A DNA stretch of 64,000 nucleotides from an uncultured Oscillibacter sp. (GCA_934574045.1 CAKTMK010000003.1:1-64000), one strand, 5' to 3'. Positions 1 through 8,498 are shown, counted from the stretch's first letter. A program made the numbers and translations. Notes: generated by a model not told the origin, from the letters alone.

Positions 1-53
1 CGGCCGAAGAAGCCCGGACGGAAACACGGCGGCGGAAGAAAAGGGGAGACTGG

Positions 54-809
54 ATGACACTCAGATCGTTTGGCCAGCGGCAGACGGAAAACAGCTATAC
101 CCGGGAGGTGGAGTTGGCCTTTGCCGACTGCGACCGGAACGGGAGCGTCCGCCCGGCGGCGCTGCTGAGCCTTGTGGCGGCGGTGGCGGGCTATGATTAC
201 GACGCCCGGGGGCTGACGTACCGCAAGCTCTATTCTATGGGAGAGGTGTTCCTTCTCTCCCGCATCGCTCTGCGCATCCACCGCCGTCCGGTGAACCGGG
301 AGGTATTGGCCGTCACCACGTGGGAGGACGGCGTGCATGCCGCGCATATGCGCCGGGTCTATGAGATGGCGGACGAGACGGGGGCCGTGTGCGTCTCGGC
401 CAAGAGCGAATGGGTGCTGGTGGACCCGGCGGAGCGGAAGATCCTCCGGCCGGACAGCTTCACCGGCAAGGCGATCACCGTCTGTCCCAGGACCATCGAC
501 TGCCCAGACTGCCGCCGGATCGCCCTGCCCAAGGGAAAGGGAGAGGACCTGCCGGCGCGGCCCGTCCGCTGGTCCGATCTGGACGGAAACGGCCACGTTT
601 ACAGCGGGAATTACGGCGACATCGTGTGGGACGCGCTGCCCGCAGACCTGCAGGGCGCGCCGTTGGCGGCGCTGTACATCAATTACAGCCGCGAGGCCAC
701 GCTGGGCGAGACCGTCGCGCTGCGGGGACTGCGGGAGGACGGCGCGTATACTATGGAAGGCTGGCTGGAGGGGGAGCGGTGCTTCTCCTGCCGGTGTGAA
801 TTTTGCTGA
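54..809 (+). CDS. Acyl-ACP thioesterase (FatA/FatB-like)
   Basis: The 251-residue protein is predicted to release fatty acids from acyl carrier protein in the cytoplasm. It has the two-hotdog layout of bacterial acyl-ACP thioesterases. The first half carries the YDARGLTYRKLY and TTWEDGV segments, and the second opens with SDLDGNGHVYSGNYGDIVWD, which matches the family's D-x-N-x-H-V-x-N-x-x-Y-x-x-W catalytic region. A GGGGAG-type ribosome site lies just before the ATG. The family is common in gut Clostridia. Its upstream context is cut by the window edge, so operon membership is unknown. The Cys-rich C-terminal end is a small oddity. Confidence 0.85.
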   Translation: MTLRSFGQRQTENSYTREVELAFADCDRNGSVRPAALLSLVAAVAGYDYDARGLTYRKLYSMGEVFLLSRIALRIHRRPVNREVLAVTTWEDGVHAAHMRRVYEMADETGAVCVSAKSEWVLVDPAERKILRPDSFTGKAITVCPRTIDCPDCRRIALPKGKGEDLPARPVRWSDLDGNGHVYSGNYGDIVWDALPADLQGAPLAALYINYSREATLGETVALRGLREDGAYTMEGWLEGERCFSCRCEFC

Positions 810-829
810 GAGTTTAGGAGGAAAAGAGA

Positions 830-1423
830 ATGAAAAAGATGAAACGGCTTGGGGCGCTGATCCTTGCGCTGGCGCTGGCGTGGAGCCTGACGGCCTGCGG
901 CGGCAGCAGAAGCAGCGGCACAAGCGTGCTCCCCGCGCTCAGCGGCGGAAGCGGCGCTTCCAGCGCCGACAGCAGCGATGGGGCTTATTCGGAGGGCCGT
1001 CTCGGCGACGTGATGCGTACATATTTCTTCGCGTTCACGGTCAACAGCGTGTACACCTGCGATTCCATCGGCGATTTCGCTCCGGAGGAGGGCAAGCAGG
1101 TGCTGGTGGCGGAGGTGAGCGTCAAGAACACCTTCACCGAGTCCCTCCCCATGTTCGATACGGACTTCCAGATCCAGTGGAACGACAAGGAAGACCCCGA
1201 CAATGCGTATGCCAGCCCCATCTCGGCGAACTTCTCCGACGAGCTGCTGCCGGAGACGTACGAGCTGGCCGTGGATGAGCAGGTCACCGGCCTGCTGGCC
1301 TTTGAGGTCCCGGCGGACGTGAAGGATTACTCCCTCGTGTATCTGGAGGAGTTCGACGACGACACCACCGGCGATTTCTATGCCGTGTATTTCACCGCCA
1401 AGCCGCAGGACGGCACGGTCTGA
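830..1423 (+). CDS. DUF4352-like extracellular lipoprotein
   Basis: A 197-residue exported lipoprotein. Residues 1-24 form a signal peptide ending in the lipobox LTAC-G, followed by a Ser/Gly-rich linker to about residue 50. The remainder resembles the beta-sandwich DUF4352 fold: the YFFAFTVNSV start, a long acidic strand region and a VYLEEF-type final strand. It would sit on the outer face of the membrane. A strong AGGAGG site lies 8 bases before the ATG and only 20 bases separate it from the thioesterase stop, so the two may be co-transcribed. Its biochemical role is not known. Confidence 0.7.
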   Translation: MKKMKRLGALILALALAWSLTACGGSRSSGTSVLPALSGGSGASSADSSDGAYSEGRLGDVMRTYFFAFTVNSVYTCDSIGDFAPEEGKQVLVAEVSVKNTFTESLPMFDTDFQIQWNDKEDPDNAYASPISANFSDELLPETYELAVDEQVTGLLAFEVPADVKDYSLVYLEEFDDDTTGDFYAVYFTAKPQDGTV

Positions 1424-1474
1424 GTGAATCCATACCCAGCCCGGACAGGGCCGCGGACCAGCGGAAAAGCGCAG

Positions 1475-1502
1475 AAAACGGCGGCCCCGGATGGGGCCGC
1501 CG
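1475..1502 (-). terminator. Rho-independent terminator between convergent genes
   Basis: A perfect 10-bp stem (1479-1488 with 1493-1502) has a 4-base loop. Read on the minus strand it is followed by TTTT, so it best serves the alpha-hydroxy-acid oxidase gene. It may also stop transcription from the plus-strand lipoprotein. Confidence 0.75.
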
Positions 1503-1554
1503 CTTCGCTTGCCTGCGGACGCTTTCCGTCCGCCGTTTTAACCGCCTGCGGGTT

Positions 1555-2592
1555 TTACAGGTTCTCCAGATCCCGGGGCGTGGCGACCATGTCCCGCCGG
1601 ATCTCGGCCAGAGAGTGAGCGCCGCACATGGCCATGGTGTCGCTCAGCTCCGCCTTCAGCTTGTCCACGTAGACCTGAACGCCCTCGGCTCCGCCGCCGT
1701 ACACCATGGTGACGAAGGGGCGGCCGATGAGCACCGCGTCGGCGCCCAGCGCCAGCGCCTTGAACACGTCCATGCCGGAGCGGATGCCGCCGTCCACGAA
1801 GATGGTGACCTGTCTGCCCACCGCGTCGGCGATGGCGGGCAGGACCTCGGCGGTGGCGGGGCAGTTGTCCAGCACGCGGCCGCCGTGGTTGGAGACCACG
1901 ATGCCGCTGGCCCCGGCCTTCACGGCCTTCTTCGCGCCCTCAACGGTCATGATGCCCTTGAGGATGAAGGGCTTTTTCGCCCACTCGGCGATCTGGCGCA
2001 GCTCGTCCACCGTTTTGCTGCCGGCGGGGGGCTGCATATTCTTCAGGAAGGGCAGGCCCGCCGCGTCGATGTCCATGGCCACGGCAAAGGGGTCCGCTGT
2101 TCCGGCCAGCTCCAGCTTCTGGCGCACCAGCTCCATGTTCCACGGCTTGATGGTGGGCACGCCGTGTCCGTGGCTGGCAGCAATGGCCTTCACTGCGCCC
2201 TCCACCACGGCGGGGTTTGTCCCGTCGCCGGTGAAGGCGGCGATGCCCGCGGCGGCGCAGGCGGAGACGAGAAGATCGTTATAGGTGAGATCGTCGTATT
2301 TGTCGCCGTAGTGCAGTGTCATCGCGCCCACGGGGGCGGCAAACACGGGCAGGGCGAACTTCTGGCCGAAGACCTCGAAGGACGTGTCTGCGGGACGGTT
2401 CTCGCAGATGGTGTCCATGTTGACGCAAAGCTCCTGCCACTTCTGATAGTTGCGGATGAAGCCGGTGCCGATCCCCTTGGCTCCGGGGCCGGGAACGGTG
2501 TTTTTGCAGGCCATGCCGTTGCACACGGGGCAGGCCTTGCAGTATGGGCCGACGCAGGTCCGCGCGTTTTGCAGGATTTCCTGATATGTCAT
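1555..2592 (-). CDS. FMN-dependent alpha-hydroxy-acid oxidase/dehydrogenase
   Basis: A 345-residue TIM-barrel flavoprotein of the lactate/glycolate oxidase family, expected to oxidise a 2-hydroxy acid with FMN. The SNHGGRVLD motif holds the catalytic His and substrate-binding Arg, and FVDGGIRSGMDVFKALALGADAVLIGRP is the family's FMN-phosphate region. The N-terminus is unusual: PYCKACPVCNGMAC has four cysteines in a CxxC-x2-3-C pattern, which is common in clostridial members annotated as alpha-hydroxy-acid oxidising proteins and could bind metal. GGAGG lies before the ATG. It appears monocistronic, with its own promoter and terminator. The substrate cannot be fixed from sequence. Confidence 0.85.
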   Translation of the reverse strand: MTYQEILQNARTCVGPYCKACPVCNGMACKNTVPGPGAKGIGTGFIRNYQKWQELCVNMDTICENRPADTSFEVFGQKFALPVFAAPVGAMTLHYGDKYDDLTYNDLLVSACAAAGIAAFTGDGTNPAVVEGAVKAIAASHGHGVPTIKPWNMELVRQKLELAGTADPFAVAMDIDAAGLPFLKNMQPPAGSKTVDELRQIAEWAKKPFILKGIMTVEGAKKAVKAGASGIVVSNHGGRVLDNCPATAEVLPAIADAVGRQVTIFVDGGIRSGMDVFKALALGADAVLIGRPFVTMVYGGGAEGVQVYVDKLKAELSDTMAMCGAHSLAEIRRDMVATPRDLENL

Positions 2593-2637
2593 GCTGTTTT
2601 CCTCCCAAACTGCGCATGGGCGCAGGATTCTTCTGGT

Positions 2638-2666
2638 ATTTTAACGCGGTCCGGAAAAAAAGGCAA
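2638..2666 (-). promoter_or_regulatory. Sigma-A promoter of the hydroxy-acid oxidase
   Basis: On the minus strand TTGCCT (2661-2666) is followed by a 17-base spacer and TAAAAT (2638-2643), 45 bases before the ATG at 2592. Confidence 0.55.
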
Positions 2667-2751
2667 CCGGGTGGGAACTTTTTCCGTCGGCTTTCGTCTA
2701 AATCCACAAATGGCCCGGTTGGAAGCGGGCCGCTGAAGGAGGAAAGGACCT

Positions 2752-3726
2752 ATGAAAAGAACGTTGACTCTGATTCTGGCGCTCCTTTTGACCCTGACCG
2801 TGCTCTCCGGCTGCGGCGGCGCGGCCTCAAGCGCCAGCGCGGCCGCGGGGGAGGCCGCGGCGGATTACGGCTACACGGAATCCGCCGGCCTCAACGGCGC
2901 GAAGTACGGCGCGTGGCCGGCGGACGCGCCCGCCGCGTCTGCCGATTCCCCGGCGGAGGCGCAGGAGAGCGGCGGCAGCCGCGTGGATAACGCCAAGCTC
3001 ATCTACACCGCGTCCATGAACGCCGAGACCACGGATTTCGACGGCTGCGCCGCCGACCTTGAAAAGCTGGTTGCCCAGATGGATGGGTATTTTGAAAATA
3101 CCAGCGTCTCCAATTACGGCAGCGGCTACCGCTCCGGAAGCTACACCGTCCGCATCCCCGCCGCCCAGTTCCAGGCGTTCTGCAAGCAGGTGGGGAGCCT
3201 GTGCCACGTGACCTACCGCGACAGCTCCGCCGAAAATGTCAGCGAAACCTATTACGACACGCAGAGCCGTCTGGAGACCCAGCGGACCAAGCTGGAGCGG
3301 CTCCAGACCCTGCTGAAGCAGGCCGACAAGATGGAGGACATCATCACCATCGAGTCCGCCATCTCCGACACGGAGCTGACCATCGAGCAGCTCTCCGGCA
3401 CGCTGCGCAATTATGACGCGCTGGTGGATTACGCCACGGTGTACGTCAATCTGGAGGAGGTATACAAGCTCAGCAACACCGAGGAGCCGTCCGCGGGCTT
3501 TGCCAGCCGGATGGGAACGGCCTTCTCCTCCGGGTGGAAGAACTTCGTGGCGGCCATGGAGAGCTTTGCCGTGGCGCTGGCCTACGGCTGGGTGTGGCTG
3601 GTGCTGCTGGCGGCGATCGCGGCGGCGTTCGTGGCCCTGTCCCACCGGAGCCGGGCGAGAAAGCTGGCGAAGAAGGCCGCCCAGCCCGCGCCCGCCCCCA
3701 AAAAGCCGGAGGATAAGCCGGAATAA
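2752..3726 (+). CDS. DUF4349 membrane-anchored lipoprotein
   Basis: A 324-residue protein with a signal peptide and lipobox (LSGC-G, residues 18-22), a low-complexity Ala/Ser-rich linker to about residue 80, a DUF4349 domain (about 82-235, from KLIYTASMNAETTDF to TVYVNLEEVY), one transmembrane helix near 275-298 and a Lys/Ala/Pro-rich cytoplasmic tail. Residues 165-215 (ETQRTKLERLQTLLKQ onward) are predicted coiled coil. The topology suits a two-point membrane-anchored extracytoplasmic protein. An AGGAGG site precedes the ATG. DUF4349 has no proven biochemical role, and nothing in the flanking genes suggests one. Confidence 0.8.
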   Translation: MKRTLTLILALLLTLTVLSGCGGAASSASAAAGEAAADYGYTESAGLNGAKYGAWPADAPAASADSPAEAQESGGSRVDNAKLIYTASMNAETTDFDGCAADLEKLVAQMDGYFENTSVSNYGSGYRSGSYTVRIPAAQFQAFCKQVGSLCHVTYRDSSAENVSETYYDTQSRLETQRTKLERLQTLLKQADKMEDIITIESAISDTELTIEQLSGTLRNYDALVDYATVYVNLEEVYKLSNTEEPSAGFASRMGTAFSSGWKNFVAAMESFAVALAYGWVWLVLLAAIAAAFVALSHRSRARKLAKKAAQPAPAPKKPEDKPE

Positions 3727-3741
3727 ATCCCGGGAACGGGG

Positions 3742-3771
3742 CTGACAGGCAGGCCGGTCCTGTGCTATACT
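3742..3771 (+). promoter_or_regulatory. Extended -10 promoter overlapping the upstream terminator
   Basis: CTGACA (3742-3747), an 18-base spacer and TATACT (3766-3771) with a TGC extension. It should drive the metallo-hydrolase at 3834. The start point would fall inside the 5' arm of the terminator hairpin, so the new transcript escapes that hairpin. Confidence 0.55.
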
Positions 3772-3772
3772 G

Positions 3773-3803
3773 AACGGCGGCGGGAGCTTCCCGCCGCCGT
3801 TTT
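3773..3803 (+). terminator. Terminator of the DUF4349 gene
   Basis: A 12-bp perfect stem (3773-3784 with 3790-3801) with a short loop runs into TTTT. Confidence 0.8.
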
Positions 3804-3833
3804 CATACTACAGGATCGAAAAGGAGGGCGCTT

Positions 3834-4460
3834 ATGCGCGTCACATGGATGGGCCACGCCTGCTTTGTGCTGGAGCAGGACGGCTTTCGGATCGTGATCG
3901 ACCCCTATACCGGCGTACCCGGTTATCCGCCGCTGGCGCTGGAGGCGGACCGGGTGGAGTGCAGCCACAGCCACTTTGACCACAACGCCGTTTCGGCGGT
4001 CCGCCTGCGGCCCGGAGCTGGGGCGGGACCGTTCACCGTGGAGGAGATCCCCACGTTTCACGACGGTGCGGGCGGCGCGCTGCGGGGCGGAAACACCGTC
4101 CGCGTCTTTTCCGCCGGGGGCGTGCGGGTGTGCCACATGGGGGACATCGGCCACCCCCTCTCTGCCGCGCAGGCGGCGGCCGTCGGCCGGTGCGACGCGG
4201 TGCTGATCCCCGTGGGCGGGGTCTACACGGTGGACGCCGCCGGGGCGAAACAGATCGTGGATCAGCTGCGGCCCCGGCTCGCGGTCCCCATGCACTACCG
4301 CCACGCGCCCTATGGACTGGAAAACGTGGCCGGGGCGGAGGAATTTCTGCGCCTGTGGCCCGCAGAGGCGGTAGAGCGGCTGGAGGGCAACGCGTTCGAC
4401 TGCCTTCCGGCCCCCGGCTGGGAGGAGACGCAGGTGTTGCTGCCGAAATATCCCGTCTGA
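3834..4460 (+). CDS. Metallo-beta-lactamase-fold hydrolase (UlaG/UPF0173-like)
   Basis: A 208-residue cytoplasmic metallo-hydrolase. The metal motif SHSHFDHN is intact, further ligands are likely His in PTFHDG, Asp in HMGDIGH and His in MHYRHAP. The compact size and the GDIGH and MHYR segments place it with the UlaG/UPF0173-like branch, which includes lactonases and phosphodiesterases of unknown substrate. An AAGGAGG site lies 8 bases before the ATG. It stands alone between a terminator and the membrane protein at 4523. The metal centre is clear and the substrate is not. Confidence 0.8.
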   Translation: MRVTWMGHACFVLEQDGFRIVIDPYTGVPGYPPLALEADRVECSHSHFDHNAVSAVRLRPGAGAGPFTVEEIPTFHDGAGGALRGGNTVRVFSAGGVRVCHMGDIGHPLSAAQAAAVGRCDAVLIPVGGVYTVDAAGAKQIVDQLRPRLAVPMHYRHAPYGLENVAGAEEFLRLWPAEAVERLEGNAFDCLPAPGWEETQVLLPKYPV

Positions 4461-4522
4461 GCGTATAGTTTCCAGCGCTCTGCGTAAACTGACCCTATCA
4501 CAGACGACGGGGGGCGGAGCGC

Positions 4523-5080
4523 ATGGGAAGATCGGCGCGGCGGCGCAGGCTGGCGTGGGCGCTGGGCGGCTTTCTCTTTACGGCGGCGCTGGGCGTGCTG
4601 CTGCACTACCTGTGGGAGTGGACGGGGGAAAACCGGATCGCCGCGGCTTTCTCCGCCGTGAACGAATCCGTGTGGGAGCACATGAAGCTGGTATTTTTCC
4701 CGGCGTTCCTGTTCTCCATGGTGGAGGCGTGGTTTCAGGACGCGCCGGGCTTTCTGGCGGCGCGGGGCCTGTCCGTCTGGGTGGGGACGGCGCTGATCCC
4801 CATCCTGTATTACACCTATACCGGCGTGCTGGGCCGGGACGTGATGTGGGCGGACCTTTCCATCTTCTTCCTCGCGGCCGGGGCGGTGTTTCTGCTGGAC
4901 CTGCGGCTGCGGCGGTCGGGACGGCTCACCTCCGGCTGGCAGCAGGCGGCGGGGCTGGCGGCGCTGTGGCTGCTGGCGTTGGTGTTCGTGCTGTGGACGT
5001 ACCGTCCGCCCCATCTGCCGCTGTTTCTGGACCCGCGGACGGGGCTTTACGGCGTCCCGCCCGGACCCGCCATGTTTTGA
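4523..5080 (+). CDS. DUF6512-type multi-pass membrane protein
   Basis: A 185-residue integral membrane protein with about five hydrophobic segments (near residues 10-28, 55-70, 85-105, 115-130 and 142-165) and a basic N-terminus. The NESVWEHMKL sequence after the first helix and the YYTYTGVLG segment are the recurring signature of DUF6512 proteins in Firmicutes. No enzyme motif is visible. A GGGGGCGGAG site precedes the ATG. It ends before a strong hairpin that it shares with the convergent yigZ-hflX operon. Function unknown. Confidence 0.7.
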   Translation: MGRSARRRRLAWALGGFLFTAALGVLLHYLWEWTGENRIAAAFSAVNESVWEHMKLVFFPAFLFSMVEAWFQDAPGFLAARGLSVWVGTALIPILYYTYTGVLGRDVMWADLSIFFLAAGAVFLLDLRLRRSGRLTSGWQQAAGLAALWLLALVFVLWTYRPPHLPLFLDPRTGLYGVPPGPAMF

Positions 5081-5110
5081 GGAAGCGGGCGGACAGATAA
5101 AACCTGAAAG

Positions 5111-5148
5111 ACCGGCGGCGGGACCCATCGGGTCCCGCCGCCGGTTTT
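5111..5148. terminator. Strong terminator between convergent genes
   Basis: A perfect 16-bp stem (5111-5126 with 5130-5145) has a 3-base loop and is followed by TTTT on the plus strand. It ends the DUF6512 transcript and may block read-through from the minus-strand yigZ side. Confidence 0.8.
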
Positions 5149-5175
5149 GACCGTGCTTATGATTTTTCAGGCGCG

Positions 5176-5811
5176 TCAGCGCGCCTCCCGCGGGCCGGGG
5201 CGGAGGGACTCGCCCCGCCGCTCCATGGCCAGCGCTCCGGCGGAAAGCTCCGTCAGCCGCGCGGCGAAGCCCGCCTCGCCGCCGGGCGGAAACGCGGCGT
5301 GGAAGGTCACGTCCGCGCCGTAGTCCGCGCCCTCCACGGCGGCTCCGGCGGCGGTCAGCTCCAGCTTCACCCGCTCCAGCAGGGGATACGTGCAGGGCAC
5401 GTCCCACAGCGTCCACCGGCTCACAAGGCAGGTCCCGGCGGCGTCCAGCGCGTCCTTGGCGCCCTGCGTATAGGCGCGGGTCAGTCCGCCCGCCCCCAGC
5501 AGCACGCCGCCGAAATACCGCGTCACCACGCAGCAGACGTTGGTGACCTCCTCCCGCTGGAAAACGTTCAGCATGGGCTGGCCCGCCGTGCCCTGCGGCT
5601 CTCCGTCGTCGGAGTAGCGCACGGCGCCGCCCTCCCGCAGGAGGTAGCACCAGCAGTTGTGCCGCGCGTCGTAATACTGCTTTTTCATTTCCTCGATGCG
5701 CGCGCGGGCCTCCTCCTCCGTCTCCACCCGCCAGATGTGGCTGATGAAGCGGGAGCGCTTTTCCACAAACTCGCTCTGCGCGGTCTCAAAGGGTACGCGA
5801 TAAGCGTCCAT
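5176..5811 (-). CDS. YigZ/IMPACT family protein
   Basis: A 211-residue two-domain protein of the UPF0029/IMPACT family. The N-terminal domain contains the family hallmarks KSRFISHIW, DARHNCWCY, SDDGEPQGTAGQPM and TRYFGGVLLGAGGL (residues 18-120). A smaller EF-G-like C-terminal domain follows. Relatives are linked to translation control in eukaryotes, while the bacterial role is undefined. It lies 9 bases downstream of hflX and is very probably co-transcribed with it. Confidence 0.88.
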   Translation of the reverse strand: MDAYRVPFETAQSEFVEKRSRFISHIWRVETEEEARARIEEMKKQYYDARHNCWCYLLREGGAVRYSDDGEPQGTAGQPMLNVFQREEVTNVCCVVTRYFGGVLLGAGGLTRAYTQGAKDALDAAGTCLVSRWTLWDVPCTYPLLERVKLELTAAGAAVEGADYGADVTFHAAFPPGGEAGFAARLTELSAGALAMERRGESLRPGPREAR

Positions 5812-5820
5812 CCGGTCCCA

Positions 5821-7104
5821 TCACTCCTCCGTTTCCTGCTGCGGGCGCACGTAGGGGGCCACCTGACCCAGCACCCGGGGCGAGCAGACGGCGGTCACCT
5901 CGATGGTGTCCGCGTACTCCACCTTTTCCACCTTTGCCTCCCGGTACAGGGCGTCCAGCAGCCCGCCCCGGTCATAGGGCAGGCAGACCGTCACCCGCCG
6001 CGCGCCCTTGTCCAGCCGCCGGTCGATGAGCTGAAGAAGCTCCGCCACGCCCTCGCCCGTCCGGGCGGAGATGGTGACCATGTCCTCGCCCCGGGGCAGG
6101 ATCTCGCCGCCGGTGCGGTCGCACTTGTTGAACACCTCGATCCGGGGCAGGCCGCTGGCGCCAAGCTCGGAGATCAGATCGTCCACCACCTGCGCCTGCT
6201 GCTGCCAGTCAGGATTGGATACGTCGATGACGTGGAGCAGGAGGTCGGCGTATTCCAACTCCTCCAGCGTGGCCTTGAACGCCTCCACCAGCTGGTGGGG
6301 CAGCTTGCGGATGAAGCCCACCGTGTCGCTGAGCACCACGTCCAGCGTGTCGCTGACGGTGAGCAGACGGCTGGTGGTGTCCAGCGTGTCGAACAGGCGG
6401 TTGTTGGCCGGGATGGCCGCGCCGGTGAGCCGGTTGAGCAGGGTGGACTTGCCCGCGTTGGTATAGCCCACGATGGCCACCACGGGGATCTCGTTTTTCC
6501 GGCGCTGCTGGCGCTGGGTCCCCCGGACCCGGCGCACGTCCTCAAGATCCGCCCGCAGCTTGTCGATCTTTTTGTGGATGAGCCGCCGGTCGGTCTCCAG
6601 CTGGGTCTCGCCGGGGCCTTTGGAGCCGATGGCGCCCTTGCCGCTGGAGCCGCCCTGCCGCTCCAGATGGGTCCACATGCCCGTCAGCCGGGGCAGGAGG
6701 TACTGATACTCCGCCAGCTCCACCTGAAGGCGGCCCTCCTTCGTCTTGGCCCGCTGGGCAAAGATATCCAGGATCAGGCCGCAGCGGTCCAGCACCTGAA
6801 TGCCCAGCAGCTCCGTCAGCACCCGCTGCTGGGAGGGGGAGAGGTCGTTGTCGAAGATGACCATGGTGGCGCCCACGTTTTCGCAGTAGAGCTGCACCTC
6901 CGCCACCTTGCCCTCGCCGATGAAGGTGCGGGGGTCCGGCTTGTCCCGGTTCTGGAGGACGATGCCCTCCGTCTCGCCGCCGGCGGTCTCCACCAGCGCG
7001 GCCAGCTCCTCCATGGAGCCTTCGTCCGCGCTGTCCGCCTTGAGCACCGGGGAGCTCAGCCCCACCAGCACCACTTTATCGCGGATCTCGTTCGTTTCCT
7101 GCAT
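5821..7104 (-). CDS. hflX: GTPase HflX
   Basis: A 427-residue ribosome-associated GTPase that splits stalled or heat-damaged ribosomes. The N-terminal HflX domain includes DPRTFIGEGKVAE and the glycine-rich GKGAIGSKGPGETQLETDRR linker. The G domain shows Walker A GYTNAGKST, a DTVGF G3 motif and NKCD as G4. The ATG at 7104 was chosen over longer readings because AAAGGAAG lies 5 bases upstream and homologues begin near QETNEIRDKVVLVG. It is followed by yigZ in the same operon. Upstream in the same direction is rpmE, separated by its own terminator. Confidence 0.93.
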   Translation of the reverse strand: MQETNEIRDKVVLVGLSSPVLKADSADEGSMEELAALVETAGGETEGIVLQNRDKPDPRTFIGEGKVAEVQLYCENVGATMVIFDNDLSPSQQRVLTELLGIQVLDRCGLILDIFAQRAKTKEGRLQVELAEYQYLLPRLTGMWTHLERQGGSSGKGAIGSKGPGETQLETDRRLIHKKIDKLRADLEDVRRVRGTQRQQRRKNEIPVVAIVGYTNAGKSTLLNRLTGAAIPANNRLFDTLDTTSRLLTVSDTLDVVLSDTVGFIRKLPHQLVEAFKATLEELEYADLLLHVIDVSNPDWQQQAQVVDDLISELGASGLPRIEVFNKCDRTGGEILPRGEDMVTISARTGEGVAELLQLIDRRLDKGARRVTVCLPYDRGGLLDALYREAKVEKVEYADTIEVTAVCSPRVLGQVAPYVRPQQETEE

Positions 7105-7201
7105 AGATCTTCCTTTCCGTCCGGGCGGCCCGCGCCCGGACAGGCTTTTCGTCTGTAATGATACCAGCGCCGCGCAGGCTTGTAAAGCGGGCGGAATGCG
7201 C

Positions 7202-7232
7202 AAAATCCCCGTATCCTTACGGATACGGGGAT
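7202..7232 (-). terminator. Terminator of rpmE
   Basis: A perfect 12-bp stem (7205-7216 with 7221-7232) with a TTAC loop leads into TTTT on the minus strand. Confidence 0.85.
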
Positions 7233-7252
7233 CTGTGAATGTGTCAGAGGAC

Positions 7253-7456
7253 TTACTTGTCCAGACCGAACTTCTTGTTGAACTTGGCCACGCGTCCGCC
7301 GGTATCGACCAGCTTCTGCTTGCCCGTAAAGAAGGGGTGACACTTAGAGCAGACTTCCACCTTGATATTTTTCTTGGTAGAACCTGTCTCAATCACATTA
7401 CCGCAGGCGCAAGTAATAGTAGTCTGCTGATAATCGGGATGGATTCCTTCCTTCAT
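7253..7456 (-). CDS. rpmE: 50S ribosomal protein L31 (zinc-binding form)
   Basis: A 67-residue ribosomal protein of the large-subunit central protuberance. It is the zinc-containing (C+) form, with CACG near residue 16 and the CSKCHPFFTGKQK signature near 36-48. KFNKKFG closes the protein as usual. Monocistronic with a clear promoter and terminator. Alternative zinc-free L31 paralogues are induced by Zur in many Firmicutes, but none is seen in this window. Confidence 0.97.
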   Translation of the reverse strand: MKEGIHPDYQQTTITCACGNVIETGSTKKNIKVEVCSKCHPFFTGKQKLVDTGGRVAKFNKKFGLDK

Positions 7457-7511
7457 TGCTCTCGTTCACCTCTTTCACTCCTGAAAATACCCTCTCACAA
7501 AGGCACGAGTC

Positions 7512-7540
7512 AGTTTATCACAGAATTTCCCGTTTTGCAA
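7512..7540 (-). promoter_or_regulatory. Promoter of rpmE
   Basis: On the minus strand TTGCAA (7535-7540), a 17-base spacer and TAAACT (7512-7517) with a TGA extension, about 55 bases before the rpmE ATG. Confidence 0.65.
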
Positions 7541-7704
7541 GGACTTTTTTGAAAAAGCGCGGGAAAATCCGGGCGGAGCCGGAAATGGGGCCGCCCCCGC
7601 GGCCCCTCTCCGCCGGGGTGGAAAAAATGCGCCCCTGTTTTTGTGAATATTGCCGAGGGAATGCTCGCTTTTTGACAAAGCATTAACGAGCCGCCGCGTC
7701 GGAT

Positions 7705-7737
7705 TTGCAGCCGCTGAACGTGTTCATCCACTATAAT
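7705..7737 (+). promoter_or_regulatory. Candidate promoter for the PH-like membrane protein
   Basis: A perfect TATAAT (7732-7737) lies about 60 bases before the ATG at 7800. The best -35-like element, TTGCAG (7705-7710), is too far away (21 bases), so only the -10 is convincing. The rest of 7541-7799 shows no gene. Confidence 0.4.
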
Positions 7738-7799
7738 GAGCATAGGAAAAGAGGGCGGCCTGACCGGCCGCGCCAGAACAGGCAAAGGAGTGGAAAGTT

Positions 7800-8381
7800 A
7801 TGGCAGAGAAGGAACTGAACGAATATCTCAGAAAGGGCGAGAACGTCCGCTGGAGCGGGCGCACGGCGCCGTTTCCCCTGCTGGGCGACAAATCCCGGGA
7901 GCAGATCGTCCTGAAATGGGCCGTCACGGCGGCGCTGACCTGCGGTTTTTTGTGGCTGTACTGCGCGCGGGATCAGGCGGTGAACGGAAAGTTCATCGCG
8001 CTGGTGGTGCTGGTGGCCGGACTGGTCATCGCCTCTCCGTGGATGGAGCAGCGCAGCATCATGGGCCAGCAGTATTTCATCACGGATCAGCGGGCCATCC
8101 TGATGAGCCGGGACAAGACGTTTTACAGCATGGAGCTGAACGGCATCGACGAGCTTCGCCGAGTCAGTCTGCACGGTGAGGCGGACACGCTGGTGATGGG
8201 CGGCATTATCATGGGGGATATCCGTAAGCAGCTCCGCTGGCGCGCCTGCCACCCAAAAACGGATATGCAGGGCCAGAAGAAGCAGGACGAGGCGCTGGGA
8301 ATGGTGTTTTACGGCATCCGGGACGCAGACCTTGCGGAGAGCCTGCTGCACGGCGGGCAGGTCCGCGGCAAGACGGCCTGA
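7800..8381 (+). CDS. Membrane protein with bacterial PH-like domain
   Basis: A 193-residue protein with a short cytoplasmic start, two adjacent transmembrane helices (about residues 40-58 and 66-82) and a C-terminal beta-rich domain beginning QQYFITDQRAILMSRD. That phrase recurs in bacterial PH (bPH/YdbT-type) domains. AAAGGAG lies 9 bases before the ATG. It is flanked by its own promoter and terminator. The role is unknown. Related proteins have been connected with envelope stress or secretion, but nothing here tests that. Confidence 0.6.
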   Translation: MAEKELNEYLRKGENVRWSGRTAPFPLLGDKSREQIVLKWAVTAALTCGFLWLYCARDQAVNGKFIALVVLVAGLVIASPWMEQRSIMGQQYFITDQRAILMSRDKTFYSMELNGIDELRRVSLHGEADTLVMGGIIMGDIRKQLRWRACHPKTDMQGQKKQDEALGMVFYGIRDADLAESLLHGGQVRGKTA

Positions 8382-8402
8382 GAACGGAGCGTACAGACAA
8401 AG

Positions 8403-8432
8403 GCGCGGCGGGGAACACCCGCCGCGCGTTTT
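8403..8432 (+). terminator. Terminator of the PH-like gene
   Basis: A 10-bp stem (8403-8412 with 8418-8427) is followed by GTTTT. Confidence 0.8.
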
Positions 8433-8489
8433 CTTTGGGAAAATCGTGTGGACTTGATACGATTTGGACTGTTCTTTTCCGACCCGGTG

Positions 8490-8498
8490 TGATATAAT
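8490..8498 (+). promoter_or_regulatory. Extended -10 promoter of the diguanylate cyclase
   Basis: TGATATAAT at 8490-8498 is a consensus extended -10 element. No good -35 is found at normal spacing (closest TTGGAC at 8464). Transcription would begin near 8505, shortly before the TTG start at 8564. Confidence 0.5.

Noticed and set aside
5299..7158. Plus-strand open frame of 619 codons opposite yigZ and hflX
   Set aside because: hflX and yigZ are certain by their motifs. The antisense frame has no start signal or family resemblance.
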